A stretch of DNA of 64,000 nt from contig OX485803.1 in the NCBI GenBank assembly GCA_950295325.1, positions 18,910,001 through 18,974,000 of the forward strand. The letters run 5' to 3'. This stretch comes from Polytrichum commune. Its lineage: Eukaryota > Streptophyta > Polytrichopsida > Polytrichales > Polytrichaceae. The notes under the pieces were generated by a model that was not told the origin of the DNA, did no database searches, and saw only the letters and a program-made list of their open reading frames with translations. Made by a program: the position numbers and the translations under genes. The first letter of the stretch is position 1. Each line of letters opens with the position of its first letter. Below are positions 46,234-58,924 of the stretch, one piece after another.

Positions 46234-49200
46234 GGCTCACAATTCACAAGAGCATGGGAAGCTAGCTGAGCATAACCTGGAGCCATGCAGGAGCTGGGTT
46301 GATAGCATCAGGTATGATGGATTTTGATTCATGGGCAACGACACTAAGCTTCTGATTTAGAGTGGCCCACACTATTCATCATTGACCCACATAGATCATC
46401 TAGAGTAGCCTACACTGTTCATCATCTAAAGTAGCCCACACTACACTAATCAAGCATTTAGGGCCATATTGTATTTTATATCACTGGTAACTTTTCTAAT
46501 GACACTTCTTATGAATAAGTATACAAGGTATCTAATCCCAACTTAATATCAGTTCATCTACTTTTAGTTTGTTATATTCTGCATCTTATCAATTCTATAA
46601 TGAAATATTTTCATAATTAGTGGTGAGCTAGACAATAGAATTGATGACACTAAATACAATATTTAGTGTAGAGAGGGTGTCAGATGACATTTGGTGTTAC
46701 ATGAAAAGTCATGAAGACCACTCTAATCAACATGACACCAATTCGAATGTCACAGTGCATTAAATTTTTGGTGGACGATTTGGGATGAAAGGGATCAAAA
46801 GTTGGCCATAGATAAAATGCAAAGGGTATTGTCTGCAACAGGTGCACATAGGGGGAAGGTCGAAATTCTAAAGGATGATCAACTCTCTGGAAAGACCAAC
46901 TCAGTCCCAAACAACCTTCATTTGGTGGTGCACACGTTGACAAGTTGTTCAAGCCAAGCACTTCAGAGGGAAGGCCTGATAGAGTGTGGAAGGATCTGGT
47001 TGCAGCAGAGAGAGCATTTATTGATAATGGATCTCACAGAAGAGAAAATTTGAAATGTGGCAGGAATTTGAGAACCTACGCCCATATCTCACTGGCCTAA
47101 GTCTCAGATGAAGAGATCAAACCTACAAAACAAAAACTGAGAACTGGGGTCAAAATTTTATCAGGTTTTTATTGGTGAACAACATCTCACCCTTACGTGG
47201 TATGTACAACATCACTCTTGCTACTTGCTTAAACTCAAAACATTACCATATAAATGTGATAGTATCACACAAACTTTGAATTGTTCAAGCCAATTTTTAC
47301 ATTCAAAATCAGTGTCTAGTTTGGACAGCATGTGCTCATAAAGCACACCCCGGTTTGTGGCCCAATATGATAGTCTGTTGATGTGGTCATGCCAAGGCAT
47401 GGAGTGTTCACACAAAGCAGCAAAATCTGTATACTCTGACACACCCAACACAATGGAGGCAGAACCAAAAAAATCCCATTCTACAAACCTAAGTGCATTG
47501 GTAGCAAATCATCTAGTATAGGTTTTGAGAGCAAAAAATCTAGGATACTGTAGATGATCAACAAAATAATGAATTGGAAGCCCAAATTGAAGCTCAACGT
47601 GGGAGGTCACTTGAATCAAGTACTTGTGAGCATGCAGCCGAATGGCGAGCTCAGTGTGATGAGTTGGAAGCAGGTGGATCCAAGAACAAGTGTTAGAGAT
47701 GAACGTGACATCGCACTAGATGCAGCAACATCCAGTGAAGGTGCCCATGGTAATGATCTTGAGTTAGAATTTCCGTTGTTTGAGGAGGAAGTTGATGGCA
47801 ATTGCATTTGATGACGAATAGCTATTAATCAAAAACAATACAACAAACTCTTGCAGGTTGCTCCACAGTGACCTCAGAAACCCTCCCTGCTTTCTCTGTT
47901 GTTCTATTAATCTGTGACTTTCCAAAGAAGATAACTTTGATATTAGATGTATTTGCTGAAACCAAGATGAATCAAATATAACTGCAAGAAAAAATAGTGT
48001 AAATATATGATTGATTGATCAGAAATCAGAATTTCTTGATACATATTGACAAAAGTTGACACTGCATATTTCTAGTAATGTGGGACTCATGTGATAGGTG
48101 AAACAAACTTTGTCCAGAATTATAAATGTATGTGACCCACATAAGTTCACTTTGAAATATAAGAGCAAATAAAGAATGATAATATTACCTTCTCCATAGG
48201 AAGTCCTTGCCGGACAATCCTCATGTTGAAATCTTGAGTACCATCCAGACCAGTGCACATGAGATTTTATTGTCGTAAATTTGACAGTTACCATGTTGAC
48301 CCACTTTAAGTACTATATCTCCTCAAGTTCGCACATGATCTTCTCAAAAACAATGGCTTCTAGCCTCCCAAAGATCTTAAAATATCATGTGTTTTCTATT
48401 AAACTGGAATGTGGTGTACAGTACTGATGTACCAATGTGAAGCCAACTATCTTCAAGTCAACTTTGCATCTCATAATGTCAGGACCAATTGTGATTTTGA
48501 TATCCCACCCATCATCCATCAAGTCTTGAAACAACTCGGTTGTTGGGTGTCTAATAATCCAAAAAACAAGTGTCTTGTTGCAGTTAAACTTTTGCTATCA
48601 CTCCAAACCAACCCAATGAAACAACCAAGGTTTTAGGTCTCAAGGAAGACTAACCTAGTGTTTATAAGGATTAGTGTTACATTGGATTAAGGCTTCTAAG
48701 ACTAATCTATGTTTTTTACTCCTGCTTCTTTAAGCTTAATTCACACTCCTAGAATTCATTGGTGCATTCTCAATCGTGTGTGGTTCCGTCGTACGTGAAT
48801 GGACTCCTGTCACTCTAATTCCATTAACTATGTCAATCAAGAATTTCAAGAGCTTGGGCTAATGTCTTTCATATTGGTCATAGTCTTCCAAAGGATCTTC
48901 ATCCATTTGAGGTCAATAATTCTTCCTTAGTTAGAATGACATTTAATCTAATCCAAGCATACATCAAATTGCTCCTTTATTTTATTTACCTTTTATTAGT
49001 TTCTCCTATTCATCATTGCCACACAACACACAAATGCTTGCTTAATTCCTGCAATAATTCCAAAGCAACCATATAGGTTTATAGACCAAAGCCACTTAGT
49101 CATAAGCTAATAGCTTTCGTACATAGCCTAGCCTAATTCCACTCATCGCACAAACTTTTCTATTATCATACCAAAGTATGTTTCTTGTTGATTTGATTAT

Positions 49201-49712
49201 TCGCCGACCGAACATCATCATTGATTGTACAGTTCCATCATGTCATGTCAATCTCCAAAATGTCTAGCCATTCTAATCATGATGAGCCCTAACAACTTCA
49301 TAACAACTAAACATTAATCCTTTGTTGAAGATCCTTGCCTTCTCGTCACAATTCATTTTCACTCACTCAAATTTTGCTCTCACAGCTCTCGCAACTCTCC
49401 CTCCCTGTCTATGTGGCTATATTCTATCTCTTAAGTCTCTTTTTATTCACCCTCCGGGATAAATTCAATCCTCTTTTTGCACTTCTTATTGTACTTTGTC
49501 ATCATGATAGTTCGTTCTTCTATCTCATTCAATATGTTAATGCCTCCAAACTATAGCCCATATAGAGTCACTAACCCAGGCTATAAACATTACACGTATC
49601 AAGTAATTTACTTCTTCCTCTCTCAACCACTTATATCTTGACGATGCATCCTCTCTCTTCCGGACTATTACTCTCTAACTTCTACATGCCATGACTATAA
49701 TCAAGATACTTC
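46234..49712. other. Intergenic; one unclear ORF at 47554-47811
   Basis: No gene is supported. An 85-codon frame (47554-47811) ends in an acidic tail; a second frame over its first half reads like a coiled coil (NELEAQIEAQRGRS, EWRAQCDELEAG), which suggests a frameshifted fossil gene. An exact 26-base match in reverse orientation (core ACACTAAATATTGTATTTAG) links 46644-46669 with 28304-28329, marking another dispersed repeat. The rest is AT-rich and featureless. Confidence 0.4.
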
Positions 49713-49734
49713 TTGACTCTATTTCCAGCCTATT

Positions 49735-50330
49735 ACTTTCATAGGTTGAGGCTATGGCCTCTTCCAACATTGGATCTTTATGGATGTGGCCAACTTCAAC
49801 ACCTACCTAAATCTATTGGTGGGCTCAAAAAGTTGGCATACATGGGCATATTGAACTCTGGAGTGGAAGAACTCCCAGAGGATATTGGGGAACTGCAAAG
49901 TCTTGTAGAATTCAACACAAGCCATTTCTTTTCCTTGTCAAGGTCACCATAAGCATTTGGTGCCATATCAAGGTTCAAAACATTGCAACCCCTTGATTGT
50001 GAGCTTCAAAGCCTACCCACATTTATTGGTGGGCTTAAGAAGTTGATATATATACATAGGCATATCTAACTCTGGGGCGAAAGAACTCGCAAAGGATTTT
50101 GGGGAACTACACAGTCTTGTACGATTCAACACAAGCATTTGTTCTTCCTCGTCAAGGTTGCCAAAATCATTTGATGACTTTTGAAACTTGGAACCATTGC
50201 ATCTCTATGACTGTGGGCATCTTCAAAGCCTACTTACATGTATCGGTAGGCTTAAAAAGTTGACATATATGAGCATATTGAACTCTAGAGTGGAAAAACT
50301 CCTAGAGGATTTTGGGGACTACGTCACTAG
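49735..50330 (+). pseudogene. Leucine-rich-repeat fragment of a disease-resistance-type gene
   Basis: The best frame reads LDLYGCGQLQHLPKSIGGLK, KLAYMGILNSGVEELPEDIG and ELQSLVEFN, the LRR style of plant NLR proteins. Three tandem units of about 213 bp (starting near 49770, 49983 and 50195) each encode roughly the same repeats, with stops and frameshifts (TAA/TGA) in all three. No NB-ARC or TIR/CC region is nearby. It is a dead fragment amplified in tandem. Confidence 0.75.
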
Positions 50331-51518
50331 AAAACAACATATCCAAAAAAACCATGCCTTGTGGTAGTGGTTACCTCTTAGTTCATTGCCACTTTGACGG
50401 TCACCCTCACTTCCACTGCCGTTTTGACTACAAACTAGGCGGCATTGGGTTACTACCAATTTTGTTTTAAATATTATGTTTTGTCTTACCACATGCACCT
50501 GACAGTGGCAACCATCATTGATTTGGTGACTAGTCAGTAAGCATTGGTTGCATGGTTGTGTGTTGTAGGTAGCATTCTAGATAGGAGGGTTCCCCATGGG
50601 TGAGTTTTGGAAGTACCTGCATGTGTTGTGCATTATAAGTAGAAGGGGTTTTGAAGTTTAGGGTACTATGGGAGTTCTTTACCTTCACAAGCACATCAAT
50701 CATGTGCTTTTTGTGAGCTCTGCCTAAAAAAGGTTGGGGAGAGTATTATGGACACTTGCAATGGGCACTTCCTACTTCTGTCGTACAAATTACGTTGATG
50801 ATTCTACGAGGCAAGTCTCAAGACTTGTCCTTCAATGTCACCAACTACAGCGACAAACTTAGAGGTTGGGCTACGAGAACAGAAGCTTGGAGTTGGGAGG
50901 GGTGTTGAAGACCTAAAAGGCAATGAAGATTGTTTTCTCACTGAATTGGACTCTTCCGGTGAATGAAGGCCTCTCCGAAGCTTTTACTTGCAAGTGTATC
51001 GCTAGTTTGGGTGATGACGCTTCTTAGTGTGAATCTGTTCCAGTGGCTGAGTGTTATTTGCTAAAATTATTGACTGATAGAGGTGCAGTTTTTTTTTTCT
51101 TCCCTTTCATCAATTGTCAACCAAGTTTCAAGTACATGGCTACCACTTCCTTCTTCAACCTTCCAAGGCGGAATTCTACATAGAAGCCGCGAGGAAAGGA
51201 AGGTTCCCTTTTGCTTGATTTACCAAGGTCTTAACAACACTAGTTGTGTGAATGAATAACACATGATAGTCCAAGTTTGGAGCCCCGTGGAGGGATGTAT
51301 GATTTTAAATAAAAGCTATTGCATGGGCTTTAGAATGTTGTAGGGTGTTGTAATATTTTCTTTGTTGCAGCATTTTCTTTGGGTTGCATTTGGAACCCAT
51401 TAATGACTTGGTGTCAATTGAGTTTTGTGTTTTGGAACACTTTATTGAGCTATGAGTTTCAACCCAATGAGTGGATAACCTCACTTTAGAAGCATGATTT
51501 TGAGTTCTACATTTTAAG

Positions 51519-52003
51519 CACGGGTAGATCACTTAGTGCATTTTAAAACGACATGCGGCATAATATAGAGAGGATTAAAATCATTTGAAATAAAAATGAT
51601 AAAGGAATTCTAAATAATGAAGGGGCCATTAAATGTAGACAAGTAAGTTAGATGGACATAAAACGTGGGCCATTATTTTTTTGTAAAATTAATATAGGGG
51701 CTGAAGATAAGGATCCTAGAAGGCATGTTTAGTATGGTATGTAAATGGGTTTAGGACTCACGGGGATGGATGATAATTGGGATTTCCGTCTATCCAAAAT
51801 TATTTAAAAGGAATATAGAGTACAAAAAATTGCAGTGACTTGGACAATATAAGTAATGGAAGGGTGCAAACAAATGGGCCATTTTTGAAATTTAAGTAAT
51901 TATAGGGAGGCTTTAATTCAGCCCTTGAAGGTAAATAGCCCCAAAACAAAAAACCCCCAGCCGCACGTGGTCCACAAAAATGCCTTAGAGTGATCTACCC
52001 GTG
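51519..52003. mobile_element. hAT-like MITE (family 1), 485 bp, complete with 8-bp target duplication
   Basis: Ends are CACGGGTAGATCACT in inverted orientation, with looser matching to about 45 bp (…GTGCGGC). A perfect 8-bp duplication ATTTTAAG flanks the element (51511-51518 and 52004-52011). An 8-bp duplication and a CA..GGG start fit the hAT superfamily. No coding capacity. Other copies are 55026-55575 (opposite orientation) and 63458 to the window end. Confidence 0.85.
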
Positions 52004-53497
52004 ATTTTAAGTTTTGACCATCCTTCCGTGAAGTGCGATTTGCAAAACTGAGTGGTATTCTATTGTGAACTCTGGGACATTGTGTTTATGGAGTTCTTAG
52101 TTGACTATTTTTTGATGTGGGTTGCAAACAATTGAGAACCTCTCCCTTCTTTCCTAATAGTATGCATAGCTTGCCACTCTTCTGCATAGTATCTACAACC
52201 ACTATTAATAATGTGGAATTTTTGTATCTTGTTTATCTTTTGAGTTGTTGCCTTGATCTTGCTTCTTAAATAGATGCTCTTGTAGAAGGAAATTTTAGGG
52301 TTAAGGTGATAAAGAGTCACAGTGGGATTGAGGTTGAGGTTCCATCCTTTCCACGCCAAAGTATCTATGAGATTATGTGGCTCTACTTTTGTAGTAGAAT
52401 TCATGGTTGGAGACCTAGGTCCATTGCTTTTGGTCTCCTTGGACCATTATAATCCCTAAACTAGTGCATTGATGAGGAGTTTATGGATCATGGGTTTATG
52501 ATTGTGTGTATGTGGCTTTTGGTGCAGGTGTGTGGGGCAGCCTTGAAGTCATCAATGGCAAGTAATGCCATTGTAAGCGAGAGCCTTGCATGTTCCAAAG
52601 GCCGTTGCATTAGCATTACCGCAACTTTGGCACCAAGGGGTTGTCTAGAAGAAAATCTCAAAAAGTGATTAGAAGGCCTGAGTGGCTATTCGTAGTGCCA
52701 ATGAATACACAAGATCCAAGGTAATGACGTCATCAACAATCTCCGATGGGAAATTGTTTTGTTATTGATCCTCCTTCATTTCCACCAATTGCCTTCACGC
52801 AAGAAATGGTCGCTTTGCATCAAATTTGAGTGAGGAGGGTCCCAACGGTGAGAAATAGGTATTGAATTGTTGTATTTGCTCTACATTTCTTGGACATAAG
52901 GTTATGTGCGAGGATCTCAACTTTAAACAATTAGAGGCTACACAACCTATAATGTTGTGATAAGATGTGTTTGAGGTTTAAATTGTGGTGGATTGGTTTG
53001 TGTGGTTGACATGGATGGATAGATCATGCACTTGGTAGCAACGCATCCAATTTTGATGTGACTGCGATGACAACTGACCATAAAGCAAGGCAATTGCTTG
53101 CCTCCGTTTTTCCTCATCTTATCACTCAAGTTTGTTAAGGACAAATTGCTTAATCATTTTATGTATTCATGTTTAAGGGTTCCAATATTGGGTGGAGGGA
53201 AGTGTATAATGGAAATCAATAGGCACATGAGAGGCCATGAAGTAATTGGATTGTAAATTGATATGGATGTTTTTATGCAAGATGTACATGACATGGTGGC
53301 CATCAAGGATGTTGATTTCTCTCGAAGGTGGATGTTGTGTTCTATTGTCTTCCTCATGGAACAACCCCTGTGAATATGGAAGCACATTGATGTTGTTTTT
53401 GTTGATACTCAAAGTCAATAATAGAGTTCAGATGCTCTTCCTCTTATATGCATGAAATTTATTATTGAGGGGAATTTTATAGTATTGGTATGTTTAA

Positions 53498-53812
53498 GAT
53501 AAGCAGGTGTTAAATGGTCACTTTAAGCCTTGCACCCACTTCTCACAGATTGTGCAACACTCAAGAAGTGTGAGATGATTGCCAATCTCAAATCGTACTT
53601 ATAGCCATTTTTATCATAATTTACGGAGTTCATGTGATGATTTTTTTTTTCTCAAAGTGAAGATTATCATGAACATCAGAGTCAAATATGTTCCTCCCAA
53701 TTATGTGGACTATTGAACCTAGAATGGTCAACATATTTTGAGCACGTAGTCCAATCTCTTTCAATCACATGTCTATTCTTACATTCACACCTAAACACAC
53801 ATCACTCAAATA
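53498..53812 (+). repeat. Dispersed ~330-bp repeat, full-length copy split by an insertion
   Basis: Begins GATAAGCAGGTGTTAAATGG and carries all marker words through CATCACTCAAATA. Its last part continues at 54677-54722 (TAGCTGTCCGATTAG ... CTTACCTTAGG), which matches the end of the intact copy at 32530-32910. The 862 bp between are a separate element. Confidence 0.7.
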
Positions 53813-54674
53813 CACTCTAAACTCCATAGTATCACACATGTGGCAACCAAAGTGCACATGATACTACAGAGTTTTGTAGTGTTAACATGGATGCGCGATA
53901 CAATAGATTTAGTGTAGCATGTGACATTATGGAATAACACAAAGGAGATGTGAGGACAATTTGAATTCGTTCTCCCGTCACCTACACTAAGGTGGGGGTG
54001 CCAATTTCCGTCCAAATTTCAGATGTGCCTAGTTGGGATGTTGAAACTATTTTTTTATAAATTTTGAGCGCTCCGCAAAGCTGGTGCAAGAGCAACTATG
54101 AAAAAATCAAAAATTTCCAGCATGTTTATGATTTCCTACAAATTTTTAAAGGAAACCTTGTAGAGTGACCAACACTCGCACATAGGGTACGTGGTATATC
54201 CACAGGGTGGATTTCTAAAACCGACCGCTGGCAGCCAATGAAATGTTGGCAGCGTTGTAAACGGTAAAACCACCTTGATAGGTGCTTTTGTAAACCTAGG
54301 TAAAAGCACCTAGATAGGTGTTTCCGACCATAGGGGTCGACTTTAGGACCCGCACGGAAATTGCCACCCCTACCTTAGTATGGTCCACTCCACTTGGCAT
54401 TCCCAGGCAATGTGGCAGATGCATGCACCAATATTCAACAAGTGTCATAAGAAGAATAAGAATAAAAACAAGAAGGTGACACTCCACATGATGACACATG
54501 GCGTAATGCGAGGGTGTGGGTTGACTTCTTTGGTGGTTTCAAATTTTGTGATGTAAATGAGAGAAATGTGACAATAAGGAGTGAGATTTGAACTATGAAC
54601 ATCCGTTCCCTAGAGTTCTGGGATATTAGAGAATGTGTGACATTATGGAGGTTGGTATTACGGAGTTTAGGGTG
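53813..54674. mobile_element. 862-bp TIR element with TA target duplication, inside the dispersed repeat
   Basis: The left CACTCTAAACTCCATAGTA and reverse-complemented right CACCCTAAACTCCGTAATA form about 24-bp TIRs. TA flanks both ends (53811-53812, 54675-54676), and removing the element plus one TA restores the host repeat. A TA target suggests Tc1/mariner-type. Internal hairpins: 53819-53880 and around 54270-54325 (GGTGCTTTTGTAAACC / GGTAAAAGCACC). No coding capacity. Confidence 0.7.
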
Positions 54675-54845
54675 TATAGCTGTCCGATTAGAAAAAAATG
54701 GCCATGAAAGGCCTGCTTACCTTAGGTAGTTGTTGATGTGGTGATGGTGGGAATTTAAGGAGATCATTGCAGCACTTCCTTAAGGACTTGAAGGTGGTAG
54801 CTCTGCAGAAGTTCTAGTATTTTTGACATTGTCTTGTACCTATGA

Positions 54846-55025
54846 TCAGAGAGAACCGACAGTTAGTTACAGATGAACCGGTTGAGTTTGAGAAATAACC
54901 GGTTGAAGTTCAAGACTGCAAGAAAATTACTGATCATTTTAGAGGAATTTATAGAAGAATTTACCCCAATTTAGTAAAGGAAAACCGGAGGATGTCAATA
55001 TGTAACTGGTTGGACTTGCAACACT
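54846..55025 (+). repeat. Dispersed 175-bp repeat, copy 2, truncated by a hAT-like element
   Basis: Matches 19533-19705 up to GGTTGGACTTGCAACACT and then switches directly into the CACGGGTAG end of the element at 55026. The sequence on the far side of that element does not continue the repeat. Confidence 0.65.
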
Positions 55026-55575
55026 CACGGGTAGATCACTCTAAGGCATTTTTGTGCACCACGTGCAGTTGGAGGTTTTTGTTTTGGGGCTATTTACCTT
55101 CAAGGGATGAATTAAAGCCTCCTTATAATTACTTAAATTTCAAAAATGGCCCATTTGTTTGCACCCTTCCATTACTTATATTGTCCAAGTCACTGCAATT
55201 TTTTGTACTCTATATTCCTTTTAAGTAATAAACGGGCGTGGGGAAGACGACCCCAACGACGGCGCGTTCCCTTTTCATCCATTTTTGGACAGACAGAAAT
55301 CTCAATTATTATCCATCCCCGTGAGTCCTAAACCCATTTACATACCATACTAAACATACCTTCTAGGATCCTTATCTTCAGTCCCTATATTAATTTTACA
55401 AAAAAATAATGGCCCACGTTTTATGTCCATTTAACTTACTTATAATGGGATTGTCTACATTTAATGGCCCCTTCATTATTTGGAATTCCTTTATAATTTT
55501 TAATTCAAATGATTTTAATCCTCTCTATATTATGCCGCACGTCGTTTTTAAAATGCACTAAGTGATCTACCCGTG
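55026..55575. mobile_element. hAT-like MITE (family 1), 550 bp, inverted relative to the 51.5-kb copy
   Basis: Both CACGGGTAGATCACT ends are present and inverted. Compared with the 485-bp copy it has an extra patch around 55225-55300 (GGGCGTGGGGAAGACGACCC). The 8 bases outside the ends (GCAACACT and ACTTAGAC) do not match, unlike the 51.5-kb copy. Confidence 0.8.
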
Positions 55576-56402
55576 ACTTAGACATCATAATTCTTATAGT
55601 TTGTTTTCTTTGCGCAAATCATTGCAGCGTTTATATGCTAGGAGATTATGGATATTTTCATTTTAATTTAATGGTCGATGTTAGCTTTCACGCATACACA
55701 AAAAAACATGTCCTCCTTGCAAAATGTAGTATGCAAAAGAATGTTACAACGATGATTGTGAGATGTGGGTGAAGGCACAGTCTTCATACTCATGGATACA
55801 AGCATAAGTATTCCTACATAATTTGGGTTCGGTTTGCATTTTTTATATGTTAAAGAATATTTTAGAGTTTACAAAGGCATTGAGAGATAGGCCTCATATA
55901 TTAAATGAGGTAAATAAGGCATAGACCAATTTTTATTTCAAGATAGGCTATAATACAATTTTATTAAATACTAAACAACATGAAAAACATAAAATTTTGG
56001 AGTTTTGTTGTCTTCATCTGTTTTAACAATAGTGGGGTTCTGTAGGAATTTACATTAAATTACAATAGGAGCGAGGCAATACGGATAATGATTCTTATAT
56101 TTTTAAATGCATTAATTAGGGTAGTACAATCTGGGATACAAAAGAAGACGGAATAGAATGTGCAGGTTTTGATGAAAGAGTCAGAACATCGCACAAACAA
56201 CAGACATACACAATCGAGATTAAGTTATAGAGTTGGGAGGAGGGTTGAATGTAGAAAGAAATTTGAATATATTATGGTGTACATATACAAATTTTGAATG
56301 TGCTTCAAGGTTATCATAACTTGGATGATTTTGGGTGATCACTCCTGTAATGTATTTGTATGGACTGCATTTTCTATAAAGTATCATTTTGATGGAAAAT
56401 TA
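55576..56402. other. AT-rich spacer, no gene
   Basis: No open frame, inverted repeat or coding motif was found between the hAT-like element and the minisatellite. Confidence 0.4.
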
Positions 56403-56884
56403 TAAGTTTTGTACATTCAATTTACTATAGTATTGGACTACCCTACAAGAGTATAAGTCCTACACATTCATTTTGCATTAATATAGGGTTGTTCTTCAAA
56501 GGTGTAGGTCTTATGTTCATTCCTTCGTTCTTTAGTGCGCGTTAGTATTTGGGTTGTCTTTCAAAGTGTAAGTCTTATGTTATTCAATATGCCTCTGTAT
56601 TTAAGTTGTTCTTGCAAAATATAAATATTGTGTTATTTAGTATGCCTTAGTATTTAGATAGTCCTTCAAATGTATAAGTTTTTATTTTTCAATGTGTATG
56701 AGTGTTTGGGTTGTCCTTCAGGAGTGTATGTCAGTTGTTCTTCAGTATGCGTTAATGTTTACGCTGTACTTGAAAAGTGTAAGTTTTTTTATTTTTAGTA
56801 TGCGTTAGTTTTTGGAATGCCCATCCAATGTGTATGTCCTATGTTCTCTAATATGTATTAGCGTTTGGACTATCATTAATGAGG
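56403..56884. repeat. Minisatellite, about nine diverged units of ~53 bp
   Basis: Units start with variants of GTGTAAGTCTTATGTT and contain ...CAGTATGCGTTAGTATTTGG and GTTGTCCTTCAAA. Unit lengths range from about 51 to 64 bp. There is no continuous reading frame. Confidence 0.75.
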
Positions 56885-57506
56885 GTCAGTGCATGGCCAA
56901 TGAATAAGAATCAAAATAGGAACATTTGCACAAGACCAAGTTGTACACGGGCAATGTGTACTTGAAGTATTTTAAGACAAAAGCACAAATGAGCTGCACC
57001 AAGCCATTGCAATGGCACGATACCATCCCCCCCCCCAAAAGAAAACTTTATATTCAAAACCTAAAATAAATACACAAATTACTTCTAGTAAACATATATG
57101 GCATAAAACAACTCACTCTACAAAATGGCACACACTTGATGTCCCATATACGAACTATTACAAAAAAAACAACGCACATGATAGAAACAAGCACTAAAAG
57201 TAGCAAAACGATAATTTTTCCATCCAAGTCACAATGAAAATTGTCAAGAACCATGCCAGAACCATTATCCACCACGTACTTTAAAACAAGAATACATTAT
57301 TTTGGAACATAAAATAGAACCATTAAATAGAGAAATCCTCACACATTCACCAACCACACAACATCTAATATATCCAACCACACCCGCACACATGCACACA
57401 TGAAAAATAACCCAATAAGATACCCTATACACTCAATAATAGATCATTAGATAAAACCAACCAAAGATAAATACAAAATTATAAAAAAAACAACAAAAAA
57501 TATACC

Positions 57507-58924
57507 GTAACATCATAGCAGGTTCGCCACCTGCCGCACGAATATTTAATTTTTTTGAAAAAATAAGGTTTGCGTTTCAAAAATAGATTTTTTTGAAATT
57601 TGTCTTCTCATTTATTGGATTAAAAATCATTCGTGTTTAGGGTGGGAAAGATGTGCAAAAATTTCATCCTAATTGCATTTTTCATCCATTTATGGCGGCC
57701 CAACTTGTTTAAACCTAAGTCATTACCCTAATCTTGTTTAAAAGGGTAAGTAAGTCTCGCTTGCTGCTTCCAAATTATTAACATTTCACATTTAGTAACA
57801 AACTTCTACTAAAGGTGGATATCATATCCAAACATCACTGCTTGAGTTTGGATGCAGCCCCACATCTAAGACGACCACCAGAGTAAATGTAAATTTGGCT
57901 GCACAGGGGACTCTATTGACAATGAAATGAGGTGTATCATCTTCGTAGTCAACACCGTCATCAGCCTCATGTTCCACATCAACATCTGCATAAACATTTC
58001 TTTCTAAATCACCAGCTTCGGCATCTAAATAAGTAGTTGACTGAGAACATCACCATCCAAATCCTTAATTGTGCTCAGAACATCAAAATCTGAATCACCA
58101 ACATCGGCCTCTGAATCACCAATTGTGCTCGAAACATCACCCTCCGAATCGTCTTCTGTACTCATCTTTCACAACAAGATATGAATCACCAACTGGGCTC
58201 AAAACAGTTCTCATTTGCTTTTATGTCAATGTGCACACATTTTTTGATGAACTCTAGCCAGATGCAACCACAGCTGTTACTCAATGATCAACTTTGCAGA
58301 AAAAATATCTACACTCCTCAACTCTAGATTCCAGTTACACCGGCCAAATCACGTTCATACCTCCACAGTGGTATGTTGTGAAGCTGCAATACAAAACCAT
58401 CCAAGGAGTCAGATCCCAAGCTTCCAGCAGAAACCCATACACCCTAATCAACATAAAACAAAACCAAGTTCGAATAACTTACACGGCCGATGGCACTTCA
58501 ACTTCTCCACCACTGTTTTGCAGAACCCAATCCTCAATAGATTCAACCCCAGCTTCCACCAAAAAAACCCAACTCTTACAACCTCGTATACACCCTAACT
58601 GATGTAAATGACGTCAAAACCCAGCACAAATTGTGCCGCCGACTCATTGCAACAAGAATGAGTACCTCCGAGATGAGAGATGGAGAGTGTTGTGTGAGAG
58701 AGGGTCTTATGCGACACAGGGCTTGGCGTTCAACACCGAAAGTTGAGGGAGTGGAACATGTTGCTAGGTTGTAGACATAGTGGTGGCCCTGATTTTCTGT
58801 CTTTTCGTTTTTATCACAGTATAATTTGAGAATTATTCGTTTCTCTTTGCCTGTAATTTCTGTTTTTTTATGTTTTTTTTTGGGGGGGGGGAATTATTTA
58901 TGAACGAACCTGCTATGGTGTTAC
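57507..58924. mobile_element. 1418-bp TIR element inserted in the LINE, with a coding-like fragment
   Basis: The ends GTAACATCATAGCAGGTTCG and GTAACACCATAGCAGGTTCG (reverse complement of right) match at 19 of 20 positions. The flanks TATACC and AATACC match at 5 of 6, so the target size is uncertain. The LINE coding remnant resumes directly on the far side. The minus strand carries an acidic repeat-like frame (58025-58165) and spliceable-looking pieces upstream of it. A long run of G lies near the right end (58883). Confidence 0.7.
58025..58165 (-). CDS. Short acidic ORF inside the TIR element
   Basis: A 46-codon frame from an ATG at 58165: MSTEDDSEGDVSSTIGDSEA and then DVGDSDFDVLSTI, with an acidic repeat (GDSEADVGDSD). 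After a stop, the same acidic character resumes in another frame (DAEAGDLERNVYADVDVEHE). Acidic N-terminal regions of this type occur in some plant MULE-derived transposases and other proteins, but I see no catalytic domain. It may be the start of a captured or decayed gene. Confidence 0.3.
   Translation of the reverse strand: MSTEDDSEGDVSSTIGDSEADVGDSDFDVLSTIKDLDGDVLSQLLI

Noticed and set aside
53813-54674. CACTA-type transposon
   Set aside because: Ends start CACTC/CACCC rather than CACTA, and the flank is TA rather than a 3-bp duplication.
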